The notes below the pieces were generated by a model. That model had not been told where the DNA came from and searched no databases. It saw only the letters and a program-made list of their open reading frames with translations. Below, in pieces: positions 7,146 to 15,400 of a stretch of 64,000 bases of DNA (position 1 is its first letter; each line of letters opens with the position of its first letter). A program made the position numbers and the translations under genes. The stretch is from Lawsonibacter celer (GTDB lineage: Bacteria > Bacillota > Clostridia > Oscillospirales > Oscillospiraceae), in assembly GCF_014281125.1 (NCBI RefSeq), contig NZ_JACOEA010000001.1, forward strand, positions 1 through 64,000. The letters run 5' to 3'.

Positions 7146-9320
7146 TCAGCGGGCGCCGACCTTGGCGGCGTCTACCGCGCTGAGGGTCAGCTCATCGCCT
7201 GTGTACTTGTTTTTCCGGAACAGCATATACAGCAGGAAGACCAGGGCGATGATCGCGGCCACTGTGCCGATGCCGAATCCACCGCCGGTGAACAGCTTGC
7301 CGAACTGATAGATCATCAGGGAGATGAGGTAGGCGAAGCCGCACATATAACCGATCGCGGCCCAGGTCCACTTGGCGTTGTTCATCTCGCGCTTGATGGC
7401 GCCCATGGCCGCGAAGCAGGGGGCGCACAGCAGGTTGAACACCATAAAGCTGTAGGCGGAGATACCGGTGTAGTGGAGCGCTACGGCCGCCTGGAGGGCG
7501 GCGTCGTCTTCCGCAACTTCTTCACCGATCTGGAATAGGATGCCGAAGGTGGAGACCACGTTCTCCTTGGCGATAAGGCCGGTAATCGTGGCCACGGTGG
7601 ACTGCCAGTCGCCGAAGCCAAGGGGCGCGAAGATAAAGCAGATGGCGCCGCCGATCGCGGCCAGGATGGAGTCGTTGTTGTCGGCTACCATGCCGAAGCC
7701 GGTCTCGGTGAAGCCGAAGCCCTGGAGGAACCAGAGCACGATGGAGGAGGCGACGATTACAGTGCCGGCACGCTTGATGAAGGACCAGCCGCGCTCCCAG
7801 GTGGCACGCAGCACATTGCCAGCGGCGGGCTTATGGTAGGCGGGCAGCTCCATAACAAAGGGCGCGGGATCGCCGGAGAAGCCCTTGGTCTTCTTCAAAA
7901 TGATACCGGAGACAACAATAGCGGCCACGCCGATGAAGTAGGCAGATACAGCCACCAAGCCGCTGCCGCCGAAGATCGCGCCGGCGAACAGGCCGATGAT
8001 GGGCATCTTGGCGCCGCAGGGGACAAAACAGGTGGTCATAATGGTCATGCGGCGGTCGCGCTCATTCTCAATGGTGCGGGAGGCCATGACGCCGGGGACC
8101 CCGCAGCCGGAGCCGATCAGCATGGGAATAAAGCTCTTGCCGGACAGACCGAATTTACGGAAGATACGGTCCATGATGAAGGCGACACGGGCCATGTAGC
8201 CGATGTCCTCCAGAATGGACAGCATCAGGAACAGCACCAGCATCTGGGGCACGAAGCCGAGCACCGCGCCCACGCCGGCGACGATACCGTCAGACACCAG
8301 ACCGGTGAGCCACTCGGCACAGCCCAGACCCTCCAAAAGGGCGCGGGAGCCGTCCGTGAGCCACGCGCTGCCCAATACGTCATTGGTCCAGTCCGTCAGG
8401 AAGGAGCCGAGGGGACCCATGGCGACCCAGTACACGGCGAACATAATCACCGCGAAGATGGGAAGGGCCAGCACACGGTTGGTCACGATCCGGTCAATCT
8501 TGTCAGAGGTGGACAGGTCGTGACCGGCGCGCTGCTTTTTGACCGCTTTCGAGACCACTGTGTTGATGTAGGCGTAGCGCTGGTTGGTGATGATGCTCTC
8601 GGCATCGTCCTCTAATTCCGCCTCACAGTCGGCGATATGCTCCTCCAGGTGGGCCTTCAGCTCGGCGGGGAGGTTCAGCTCCGCCATGACCTTGTCGTCC
8701 CGCTCAAAAATCTTGATGGCGTACCAGCGCAGATAGCGGTTATCCACCTTGCCTTGAATGGATTCCTCGATATGGGCAATGGCATGCTCCACACTGCCGG
8801 TAAACACATGGGGCAGCTCGCCGGCCTTTTTCGCCTGGCCCAGAGCCATGGCTTTTTGCGCGGCAGCCATGCCGCCCTCGCCCTTCAGAGCGCTGATTGC
8901 GATGACCTCGCAGCCCAGTGCATCCGCCAGCCGGTCCAGGTCAATTTTGTCGCCGTTCTTCCGGACCAGATCCATCATGTTGACGGCCACCACCACCGGC
9001 AGCCCCAGCTCGATCAGCTGAGTGGTCAGGTAAAGGTTGCGCTCAATATTTGTGCCGTCCACGATGTTCAGGATGGCGTCCGGCTTCTCATTGACCAGAT
9101 ATCCGCGGGCGACCACTTCCTCCAGCGTATAGGGGGACAGGGAATAGATGCCGGGCAGGTCCTGGATGACCACATCCTTGTGGCCCTTCAGCTTGCCCTC
9201 CTTCTTTTCCACAGTGACGCCGGGCCAGTTGCCCACGTACTGGTTGGAGCCGGTCAGATCATTGAACAGAGTGGTTTTGCCGCAGTTCGGGTTGCCGGCC
9301 AGTGCGATTTTGATCGCCAT
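7146..9320 (-). CDS. feoB: Ferrous iron transporter FeoB
   Basis: A 724-residue Fe(II) transporter of the cytoplasmic membrane. The N-terminal G domain has G1 GNPNCGKT (9-16), the switch region VGNWPGVTVEKKEG, G3 DLPGIYSL and G4 NMMD; it is followed by a helical regulatory domain and a large membrane domain with two Gate motifs, including the region IPMLIGSGCGVPGVMASRTI and the FVPCGAKMPI motif. Length and order are normal. ATG 9320 has GGAAGGAGAG just upstream and starts the usual MxIKIALAGNPN; an upstream in-frame start (9338) lacks support. It is preceded by two feoA genes, and one palindromic operator lies in the gap at 9340-9357, so an internal iron-controlled promoter is possible. Confidence 0.97.
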   Translation of the reverse strand: MAIKIALAGNPNCGKTTLFNDLTGSNQYVGNWPGVTVEKKEGKLKGHKDVVIQDLPGIYSLSPYTLEEVVARGYLVNEKPDAILNIVDGTNIERNLYLTTQLIELGLPVVVAVNMMDLVRKNGDKIDLDRLADALGCEVIAISALKGEGGMAAAQKAMALGQAKKAGELPHVFTGSVEHAIAHIEESIQGKVDNRYLRWYAIKIFERDDKVMAELNLPAELKAHLEEHIADCEAELEDDAESIITNQRYAYINTVVSKAVKKQRAGHDLSTSDKIDRIVTNRVLALPIFAVIMFAVYWVAMGPLGSFLTDWTNDVLGSAWLTDGSRALLEGLGCAEWLTGLVSDGIVAGVGAVLGFVPQMLVLFLMLSILEDIGYMARVAFIMDRIFRKFGLSGKSFIPMLIGSGCGVPGVMASRTIENERDRRMTIMTTCFVPCGAKMPIIGLFAGAIFGGSGLVAVSAYFIGVAAIVVSGIILKKTKGFSGDPAPFVMELPAYHKPAAGNVLRATWERGWSFIKRAGTVIVASSIVLWFLQGFGFTETGFGMVADNNDSILAAIGGAICFIFAPLGFGDWQSTVATITGLIAKENVVSTFGILFQIGEEVAEDDAALQAAVALHYTGISAYSFMVFNLLCAPCFAAMGAIKREMNNAKWTWAAIGYMCGFAYLISLMIYQFGKLFTGGGFGIGTVAAIIALVFLLYMLFRKNKYTGDELTLSAVDAAKVGAR

Positions 9321-9339
9321 AATTCTCTCCTTCCTCAAA

Positions 9340-9357
9340 TATTAGCAAAAGCTAACT
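9340..9357. promoter_or_regulatory. DtxR-type palindrome, feoA-feoB gap
   Basis: TATTAG-CAAAAG-CTAACT, a degenerate copy of the 18-bp element GGTTAG-N6-CTAACC found eight times between 9.3 and 12 kb. Confidence 0.6.
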
Positions 9358-9420
9358 TTTGTTCTTAAAATAAGCGGCAGACGGCCGCCCCTTGGAACTC
9401 CAACACGCTGTAAACCCCTT

Positions 9421-9642
9421 TTACTGAACTTCAATCATCTCGGCGTCCGCCTTGCGCACGGACAGCTCATAGCCGCGGACATTGAGCTCCATGGGATCGC
9501 CCAGCGGAGCCACTTTCCGAACATGGATCTGCACACCTCTGGTAATGCCCATGTCCATAATGCGGCGTTTGGTGGCGCCCTCACCGTGCAGCTTCACCAC
9601 GGTGGCGTTTTCGCCAACCTTCACATCCTTCAGTGTTCTCAT
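9421..9642 (-). CDS. feoA: FeoA domain protein (feoB-proximal)
   Basis: A 73-residue SH3-like FeoA protein: MRTLKDVKVGENATVVKLHG..., RRIMDMGITRGVQIHVRKVAPLGDPMELNVRGYELSVRKADA. FeoA assists FeoB, probably through its G domain. ATG 9642 has GAGGAGGAGAG upstream; an in-frame extension to 9693 has no ribosome site. It is the second of two feoA genes in the operon and keeps the family phrase PLGDPxELxVRGYxLSLRK. Confidence 0.95.
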   Translation of the reverse strand: MRTLKDVKVGENATVVKLHGEGATKRRIMDMGITRGVQIHVRKVAPLGDPMELNVRGYELSVRKADAEMIEVQ

Positions 9643-9693
9643 ACGCCCTCTCCTCCTCAAAGTTGTATTGGTGTGAGTCAATTTTGGATACAC

Positions 9694-9906
9694 TCAGATC
9701 ATAATGCGGTTCGCCATAGTCTTGTCCAGCGCAATTCGGCTGTCCTTTACCTGAAGAATCAGGTTTCCGGCGATTTCGCTGACGACCGTCACTGTCCCAT
9801 CAACGACAAACCCCAGCTCAGCCAGGTGCTGGCGCACCCCATCCTTCCCGGTGATTTTCCGAATGATCACGGTATCGCCAGTCTTTGCCATTGTCAGCGG
9901 CATCAT
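9694..9906 (-). CDS. feoA: FeoA domain protein (first gene of the feo operon)
   Basis: A 70-residue FeoA-family protein: TMAKTGDTVIIRKITGKDGVRQHLAELGFVVDGTVTVVSEIAGNLILQVKDSRIALDKTMANRIMI. It is a different subtype from the neighbouring FeoA, with the pattern HLxxLGFVxGxxVxVVS...DSRxALDxxxAxxI. ATG 9906 is chosen because GGGAGG (9913-9918) is six bases away; ATG 9912 would be only adjacent to it. Two palindromic operators and a divergent regulator gene lie directly upstream. Confidence 0.92.
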   Translation of the reverse strand: MMPLTMAKTGDTVIIRKITGKDGVRQHLAELGFVVDGTVTVVSEIAGNLILQVKDSRIALDKTMANRIMI

Positions 9907-9924
9907 AGGCATCCTCCCGTAAAA

Positions 9925-9942
9925 AATTAGCTTTAGCTAACT
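9925..9942. promoter_or_regulatory. DtxR-type palindrome, feo leader
   Basis: AATTAG-CTTTAG-CTAACT. It lies between the predicted feo transcription start and the ribosome binding site of the first feoA. Confidence 0.65.
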
Positions 9943-9959
9943 ATATTTTAAAAAATAAC

Positions 9960-9977
9960 GGTTAGAAATTACTAACC
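9960..9977. promoter_or_regulatory. DtxR-type palindrome, feo promoter
   Basis: GGTTAG-AAATTA-CTAACC, perfect 6+6 inverted repeat, 16 bp downstream of the feo -10 box, a position suited to blocking transcription. Confidence 0.8.
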
Positions 9978-9993
9978 ACATTTTGCAATCTAG

Positions 9994-10022
9994 AGTTTAC
10001 TGCGCCTAACCAGCTTTGTCAA
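9994..10022 (-). promoter_or_regulatory. Promoter of the feo operon
   Basis: On the minus strand TTGACA (10022-10017), 17-bp spacer, TAAACT (9999-9994), pointing to feoA. Confidence 0.75.
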
Positions 10023-10051
10023 TACCCTTTTTTGAATTTTCTTGCAAATTG

Positions 10052-10069
10052 GGTTAGTTTATGATAACC
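10052..10069. promoter_or_regulatory. DtxR-type palindrome upstream of the divergent regulator
   Basis: GGTTAG-TTTATG-ATAACC, one mismatch in the second arm, 36 bp before the start codon of the regulator at 10105. Suggests autoregulation. Confidence 0.65.
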
Positions 10070-10104
10070 TTGTAAAAACAGGGTCAGACTGGAGGAGATA
10101 TTTT

Positions 10105-10500
10105 ATGGAAATTCACGAATCCGCAGAAGATTATCTGGAGATGATTCTGATTTTGAAGGAGCGTCTGGGGCTGGTGCGCTCCATTGACATTGTCCATGAG
10201 ATGAACTACGCAAAGCCTAGTGTCAGCGTGGCGATGAAGCGCCTGCGGGAGAACGGCTATATTGAGATGGACAAGGAGGGGTATATCGCCCTGCTGCCGC
10301 CGGGGCTGGAGATCGCCCAGCGTATTTACACCCGTCACCGGTTGCTGTCGAAATTTCTGGAGTACCTGGGGGTCAGCAGGGAGACCGCCTCGGCGGATGC
10401 CTGTAAGATCGAGCATGACATCAGTGCAGAGTCCTTTGCGCGGATTGTGGCATTTTCCAAAGCACAGGGGATCATCAGCGGATCAGAAGCGGAAACGTAA
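10105..10500 (+). CDS. DtxR/MntR family metalloregulator
   Basis: A 131-residue regulator: winged helix at 1-65 (ESAEDYLEMILILKERLGLVRSIDIVHEMNYAKPSVSVAMKRLRENGYIEMDKEGYIALLPPG) and helical metal-binding/dimer domain with RHRLLSKFLEYLGV...ACKIEHDISAESFARI. The Glu and His residues in CKIEHDIS and the His in TRHRLL correspond to the metal ligands of the MntR/IdeR fold. It lacks the SH3 domain of long DtxR proteins, as in MntR. ATG 10105 follows GGAGGAG (10091-10097). It is transcribed away from feoA with palindromes on both sides, so it is the best candidate to bind the eight operators; whether it senses Fe or Mn is not decided by sequence, though the targets argue for iron. Confidence 0.92.
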   Translation: MEIHESAEDYLEMILILKERLGLVRSIDIVHEMNYAKPSVSVAMKRLRENGYIEMDKEGYIALLPPGLEIAQRIYTRHRLLSKFLEYLGVSRETASADACKIEHDISAESFARIVAFSKAQGIISGSEAET

Positions 10501-10501
10501 T

Positions 10502-10554
10502 GCCACAGTACAGGGACCCGGCCGGATTTGTCCGGTCGGGCCCCTGTACTGTGG
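10502..10554 (+). terminator. Long inverted repeat after the DtxR gene
   Basis: CCACAGTACAGGGACCCGGC and following bases pair with the segment ending in CCCCTGTACTGTGG, giving a stem of about 24 bp with few mismatches and a 4-nt loop. There is no T-run, so it may protect the mRNA end or stop convergent transcription rather than act as a classical terminator. Confidence 0.5.
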
Positions 10555-10632
10555 GGGGAAAAGGCTGCTTCTAAGCGGAGTCCATGCCGCTCAGAGGTAA
10601 AACGAGATGGAGGTATCATTCTGCAGGGGGAC

Positions 10633-11064
10633 TTACCACTGCGCCAGGCTTCGGCCAAGTGCCCGACAGGCATCCTGAGCATCGTCATCGGGGCTTTCAT
10701 TCGCAATCAGGCCTTCTGCGTCAAAGAGATTGGCGCCCGCGCTTTCGCAGCGCTCGCACCAGTCGCGCATCCACTGCCCGTCGCCCCAACCGTAGGAGCC
10801 GAAAAGAGCAATTTTTTTGCCGGAGAGAGACCCCTCCAGGGAGGTAAACATGGGATCAAATTCCATCTCCTCCAAAACCTCGGCGCCCATAGCTGGGCAG
10901 CCGAAAGCTACGGCGCCGTAATCTCTAAAGCTGCCGGCGGAAAACGCGCCGGGCGCGAGCATAACGGCTTCCCCGCCAGCCTCCTTCACACCCTCAGCAA
11001 TACAGAAGGCCATTTTTTCCGTGTTGCCGGTGCCGCTCCAGTAGACGATTGCAACTTTATTCAT
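10633..11064 (-). CDS. Flavodoxin
   Basis: A 143-residue short-chain flavodoxin. The phosphate loop WSGTGNTEKMA (9-19) binds FMN; GCPAMG and SYGWGDGQWM are the two ring-binding loops. Flavodoxins replace ferredoxin as electron carriers when iron is short. ATG 11064 has AGAAGGAGAC upstream. It lies 36 bp behind the DUF3793 gene, whose promoter carries two DtxR-type palindromes, so iron-limited induction is likely. No close terminator T-run is seen, and it converges with the DtxR gene. Confidence 0.95.
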   Translation of the reverse strand: MNKVAIVYWSGTGNTEKMAFCIAEGVKEAGGEAVMLAPGAFSAGSFRDYGAVAFGCPAMGAEVLEEMEFDPMFTSLEGSLSGKKIALFGSYGWGDGQWMRDWCERCESAGANLFDAEGLIANESPDDDAQDACRALGRSLAQW

Positions 11065-11100
11065 CGTGTTGTCTCCTTCTAATCGAAAATAGAATTCATA

Positions 11101-11667
11101 TTATGCAGCTGTCGCCAGCTGAACAACCGGGGTTCCCTGCGCGTACCGCTTTTTATAGATCTGCGTACAGATCCGGTATCGCTCAAAGCATTTCTGGGCC
11201 GCCACAGGATCGCCGTAGCACTTCCAGTAGCCGCAGCAGGTGAAGTTTCGGGCCTTGTTTTGGATAAAGCCAATCACATCCTGTAGCGGATAGCCCAGGA
11301 AAATGCCAATTTCATGCGGATATTCCGCTTCCAGGCACAGTCGTCTGGATAACTGTGCCAGCATTTCACCGGCAGAGCCTGTGCGATACCCCATCTGTTC
11401 CAGAAATGTGCTTCGGGATTCTTCCGCCAACAGATGCATGACCCACTTCTCACGGTAGACATAAATGATGCCGACCGAGCTGCCCGGGCACTCCATTAAG
11501 ACCTGCACCCGGATACCCTTTGGCTCAAAGCATTGGTCCCACACCTGGACGGAATGTCGGATAAGGTCTAAACTCTCCGCCTGGAAGCGGAACAGGCTTG
11601 CAGGCTTAATTCCGGCTAAGGTGGGGGCGCAGTGCTCTACCAGCATCGCTTCAAAGCTGTGTTCCAT
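11101..11667 (-). CDS. DUF3793 family protein
   Basis: A 188-residue protein of the DUF3793 family, recognisable from the N-terminal HCAPTLAGIKPASLFRF, the centre VYREKW...LLAEESRSTFLEQMGY and EYPHEIGIFLGYPLQDVIGFI, followed by a Cys-containing NFTCCGYWKCYGDPVAAQKCFERYRIC. Function unknown; these genes are often beside flavodoxin and feo genes, so a part in iron-limited redox life is inferred. ATG 11667 is six bases from AGGGAGG; an in-frame GTG at 11673 is too near. It is the first gene of an operon with flavodoxin. Confidence 0.9.
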   Translation of the reverse strand: MEHSFEAMLVEHCAPTLAGIKPASLFRFQAESLDLIRHSVQVWDQCFEPKGIRVQVLMECPGSSVGIIYVYREKWVMHLLAEESRSTFLEQMGYRTGSAGEMLAQLSRRLCLEAEYPHEIGIFLGYPLQDVIGFIQNKARNFTCCGYWKCYGDPVAAQKCFERYRICTQIYKKRYAQGTPVVQLATAA

Positions 11668-11687
11668 GTGCACCTCCCTTTGCAGAT

Positions 11688-11705
11688 GGTTAGTTATTAC
11701 TAACC
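11688..11705. promoter_or_regulatory. DtxR-type palindrome, DUF3793 leader
   Basis: GGTTAG-TTATTA-CTAACC, perfect arms, just upstream of the ribosome binding site of the DUF3793 gene. Confidence 0.78.
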
Positions 11706-11748
11706 GATGGGGGTTTAAAATGCCGCACCGGCGGTGGGGGGGATAGGA

Positions 11749-11766
11749 GGTTAGGTATATCTAACC
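11749..11766. promoter_or_regulatory. DtxR-type palindrome at the DUF3793 promoter
   Basis: GGTTAG-GTATAT-CTAACC, perfect arms, 9 bp downstream of the minus-strand -10 box and so covering the transcription start. Confidence 0.82.
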
Positions 11767-11775
11767 GATGGGCAG

Positions 11776-11804
11776 AGGATACCACAGGCATCCCCCTTTG
11801 TCAA
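11776..11804 (-). promoter_or_regulatory. Promoter of the DUF3793-flavodoxin operon
   Basis: Minus strand TTGACA (11804-11799), 17-bp spacer, TATCCT (11781-11776). Confidence 0.72.
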
Positions 11805-11833
11805 GCGGATTTATGGAAAATTTTTTCCCACGC

Positions 11834-11861
11834 TTGACATTTCAGCGCGCTGTGCTATACT
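11834..11861 (+). promoter_or_regulatory. Promoter of the HMA-domain gene
   Basis: TTGACA (11834-11839), 16-bp spacer, TATACT (11856-11861). It is back to back with the minus-strand promoter at 11776-11804. Confidence 0.75.
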
Positions 11862-11864
11862 ATT

Positions 11865-11882
11865 GGTTAGCAATAACTAATC
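11865..11882. promoter_or_regulatory. DtxR-type palindrome at the HMA-gene promoter
   Basis: GGTTAG-CAATAA-CTAATC, one arm mismatch, directly after the -10 box and covering the transcription start. Confidence 0.75.
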
Positions 11883-11949
11883 TATCTTAAATTGGGGTTG
11901 TGCGCAAAGTCTGGGATGTTTCGGTGCCCCGGCATTCTTTTTCAACGAT

Positions 11950-11967
11950 AGTTAGTTAAAACTAACC
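11950..11967. promoter_or_regulatory. DtxR-type palindrome, HMA-gene leader
   Basis: AGTTAG-TTAAAA-CTAACC, one arm mismatch, about 70 bp downstream of the other copy on the same transcript. Confidence 0.7.
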
Positions 11968-12062
11968 GTCGGGCAAAAAGAATGGGTTGGGAATCAATGC
12001 TTTTACCGCCTGGGGGCGCCTGCCCGCCGGCAGAGTGCAGAGAAAAGAGGTCGCTTTATAAT

Positions 12063-12305
12063 GTGACACGGGTTACCATTCAAGTGGGCGGGATGATGTG
12101 CGGAATGTGCGAAGCCCATATAAATGAGGCGGTCCGACGGTCCTTTCGGGTAAAAAAGGTCACCTCTTCCCACAACAGGGGAGAGACGGTCATCCTGACC
12201 GGGGGGCCTATACACGAGGAGAAGTTGCGAAGAGTCGTCAGGGACACAGGACATGAGATGGGCGCTATCACCCAGATACCCTACGAAAAAAAGCCTGTTT
12301 TCTAG
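12063..12305 (+). CDS. Heavy-metal-associated (HMA) domain protein, small metal chaperone
   Basis: An 80-residue ferredoxin-like HMA protein with the metal-binding loop GGMMCGMCEAHIN (CxxC) near the N terminus, then RRSFRVKKVTSSHNRGETVILTG and KLRRVVRDTGHEM. Such free-standing HMA proteins carry Cu(I) or similar ions or regulate metal transporters. The GTG at 12063 gives the N terminus normal for this family; an ATG at 11982 in the same frame would add 27 residues that look like leader sequence and has no good ribosome site. Two DtxR-type palindromes in promoter and leader suggest metal control. The transporter it might serve is not intact nearby (P-type ATPase remnant at 5.7 kb). Confidence 0.82.
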   Translation: MTRVTIQVGGMMCGMCEAHINEAVRRSFRVKKVTSSHNRGETVILTGGPIHEEKLRRVVRDTGHEMGAITQIPYEKKPVF

Positions 12306-12411
12306 ATTTTAGAAATGACTACCACATTTTCGAGCGGTGATAAAACTGCCGGAGATTTCTGTATCAACACAAAGGGTAAAAGGAAGGTATCCAGATGCTT
12401 CAAATGGCGGG

Positions 12412-12460
12412 AAAAGGGGCGCGTTTTCGGTGGAATCGACCGAAAAACGCGCCCCTTTTA
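12412..12460. terminator. Bidirectional terminator between HMA gene and hsdR
   Basis: AAAAGGGGCGCGTTTTCGGT and its near-complement ending GCGCCCCTTTT form a long stem; A-runs and T-runs flank both sides. It serves hsdR on the minus strand and probably the HMA gene. Confidence 0.8.
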
Positions 12461-15400
12461 TACGTCAAATCCGCCTGTGAGGATAAAGCGCCTCAGAGCC
12501 TGTTCCAGCTTCATGTTGAGCTGGAAGGGCTTAATGGGCGCGCCGGAAACCGCCTCAAGGTAGGCGCGGGCCGCCGTCCGGTCGACTGCGGCCTTCAGCC
12601 GGTCAAACCGGCCGAACTCGTTGATGTTGGCGTCAGTGACCTTTTGCTGCATAAACGCCCGCAACGCCGCCTCATCGACGCCGATGGCGGTGGAAAAACG
12701 GTGAATCTGATCGTTTTTCGCCTGGGCCATATATGCTGTGATGTAGTCGCGCAGGGTTTTCCCCTCGTCAACCGTGATATCCCCGCTCTGCACGTCATGC
12801 AGAAAAATATTGGCAAACTTCTGCTCCTCCCGGGTGAGGGCTGCAAAGGAGTGATGCAGCTCGTCGAGCACAGCGGAGAGCTCCTCGCCGGAGTGCAGGG
12901 CCTTCATATATTTTTTGAAACGGGAGTTCAGGTAGTTGGCGTCAATCACACCGGTGTTGATTTCGGTTAAGTAGGTGTCAATCTCATATGGGACGTCTCC
13001 GATCGAACCGCCGCCCGTGGGGGAGAAGAGCTCCTTATAGCGAAGAGCGAGAATCAGATAGGCGGTCTCGTCCAGCTGTAGTGGAATGGGCAGCTTCCCG
13101 GCGGCGCGCTTGCCCTTCCGGGAGCGCTTGTCCCAGGTAAAGCCCTGGATTTTGGCCGCCTCCAGAAAGCTGTTGAGCCGTTTGAACAGCTTGGCAAACT
13201 GCCCCCGCTCGGCGGGGTCCTCCGGGAGGCGTTCAAAATGCTCAATTCCAGTGGAGCGGAAGAGCGCGTCAATCCTGCCGAACGATTCGTTCATCCCCTT
13301 GAGATTGCACTCCAGCTTGTCCGCAAAAAGGCCCAGCGGCTTATCCCCGGAATAGAGATGAAACGCCGCATCTACATTGTTCCGCATGGTATAGGGCTTG
13401 CGGTAATAGCGGATGGTGCCGAAGGGTTTTTCCGGCCCATAGAGGCGGTTGGTGCGGGAGAAGGCCTGAATGAGTCTTTCATAGGTCAGGATTTTGTCCA
13501 GATAAAGTGTATTGATCCACTTGGAATCAAACCCGGTCAGCATCTGATCCACCACAATCAGCAGATCAATCTGCTGCCCGGGAGAGCGCTCAATGGACCG
13601 ATAGAGCTCCTTATGGGCCAGCCGGCAGGAGAGATCCCTTTTAAAGCTGGCGTAGCTGGACATCCGGAAATCCGTGCCATAGCGCTTGTTATAGTCCTCG
13701 ACAATCGCGGCAATGGACTCTTCCTTGAAGGCCGCGCTGCCGTTGTTGTCAATGCTGGGATCAAACAGTGCCGTCACCTTCAGGCCGCTGTCTTTTTCCT
13801 GAAAGAGCTGATAGTACGCAATGGCCTCCGCGATGCTGTTGGCTGCGAAGAGCGCGTGAAATTTGCTCCCCTGGCTGAGGGTGGTCCAATTGTCCAGAAT
13901 ATCCTGGACGACCTGTTCCTGGTGTGGTCTGCACTCATACTGTGTGCTGGGGAGATAGTCCTCAATCCCTTTCCGGTAGCGCCCGTTCTTCTGCACATAG
14001 CCCGCCATGGGCACCTGGGTATGGCTCATATAGTGCAGATAGACCGCCTTCTTGTCCGGATCGGCCAGAGCCTCGGCCTCGCTGGCCGCCTTCGCCTTTT
14101 CCAGGGCGATGGCCCTTCTTAGGTCGCGGTCCTTATAGGTGGGGACCATATAGGGGTCAAAGCCGAGCACGTTTTTGTCCCGGATGCCGTCGGCGATGCT
14201 GTATCGGTGCAGCTCGTTGCCGAAGATATCCGCGGTGGTATTCATCTTCTTTTGGTTTTCCTCGTGGATCGGCGTGCCGGTAAAGCCGAAGAACATGGCG
14301 TTGGGGAAGGTGCTCTTGATGGTAAGCAGCATCTCGCCGAACACATCCCGGTGGGCCTCATCGACAATAAATACAATGCGCTTGGCCTGGATCAGGCTGA
14401 TATCGTGGGCATTGAAGCCGCCGGACTCCTCCACCCGGCTCATCTTCTGGATGGAGGTGACAATCAGGGTGTTGGACGGGTCGGAGCTCTTCAGCTTGGC
14501 CACCAGGCTGTTGGTGTTTTCGGTTGCCTGCACTGCGTCCGCGTCGTCGGCAAAGCCGCGGTAATCCAGCAGCGACTGCGTACCCAGCTCCACCCGGTCC
14601 ATCAGGAACACAACCTTGTCCGCGTCTTTGGAGTCGGCGATCAGCTGGGCGGACTTAAAGCTGGTCAGGGTCTTTCCGGAGCCGGTCGTGTGCCAGATAT
14701 AGCCGCCGAGGGGATCCGGCTCCGACCAGCGGCGCAGCGCGACGCAGCTGGTAATGCGGGAAACGGCGTAATACTGATAGCTGCGCAGGACCTTCAGCAG
14801 TCCGTCCGTATCATCGGCCACTGTATAGAGACCAATGAGCTGATGGGCCATGGGGATGGAGAGCAGGGACTGCGCCACATCCTTCCAGTCGTTCACCGGT
14901 TCGTTGTTGACGTCCGCCCAATGGAAGTAGAAATCCCTGTTGAAGCGGCCGTCCGGGCCGGGGTTGGCAAAGTACACGGTCTCCTCCGGGGTCATGGCGA
15001 TAAAAGTCTGGACCAGGGAAAACAGGCCGGTGAAGACGCCCTCGCGGGTGTATCTTTCAATCTGATGGCACGCCTGGCTGACGTCAACGCCGCTGCGCTT
15101 GAGTTCACAGTGGATCAGGGGCATGCCGTTTATCAAAAGTGTAAAATCACCCCGGCGGTCCTGCAGCACGGCGCTTTTGGCGTGGAATACCGGCTGCTGG
15201 GCAATTTGATAGCGGCTCTGGCCGGCGGCAATCTCCCACCGGTCATAGATCTTCAGGCTGACCTCCCGGCCGATGTGGAGCTCGTCCGCCGGGTTGTCCC
15301 GCTTGACCGCCACGGTTTTTCCATTAATGAAGCTGTTGAGCTTCAGCGGGGTGCGCAGCCGGGCAATCTGATCGAGGATCTGCTGCATTTCGCCGTCCGT

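Noticed and set aside
10502..10554. Rho-independent terminator with full confidence
   Set aside because: The stem is long but no T-run follows, so it is listed only as a possible transcript end.
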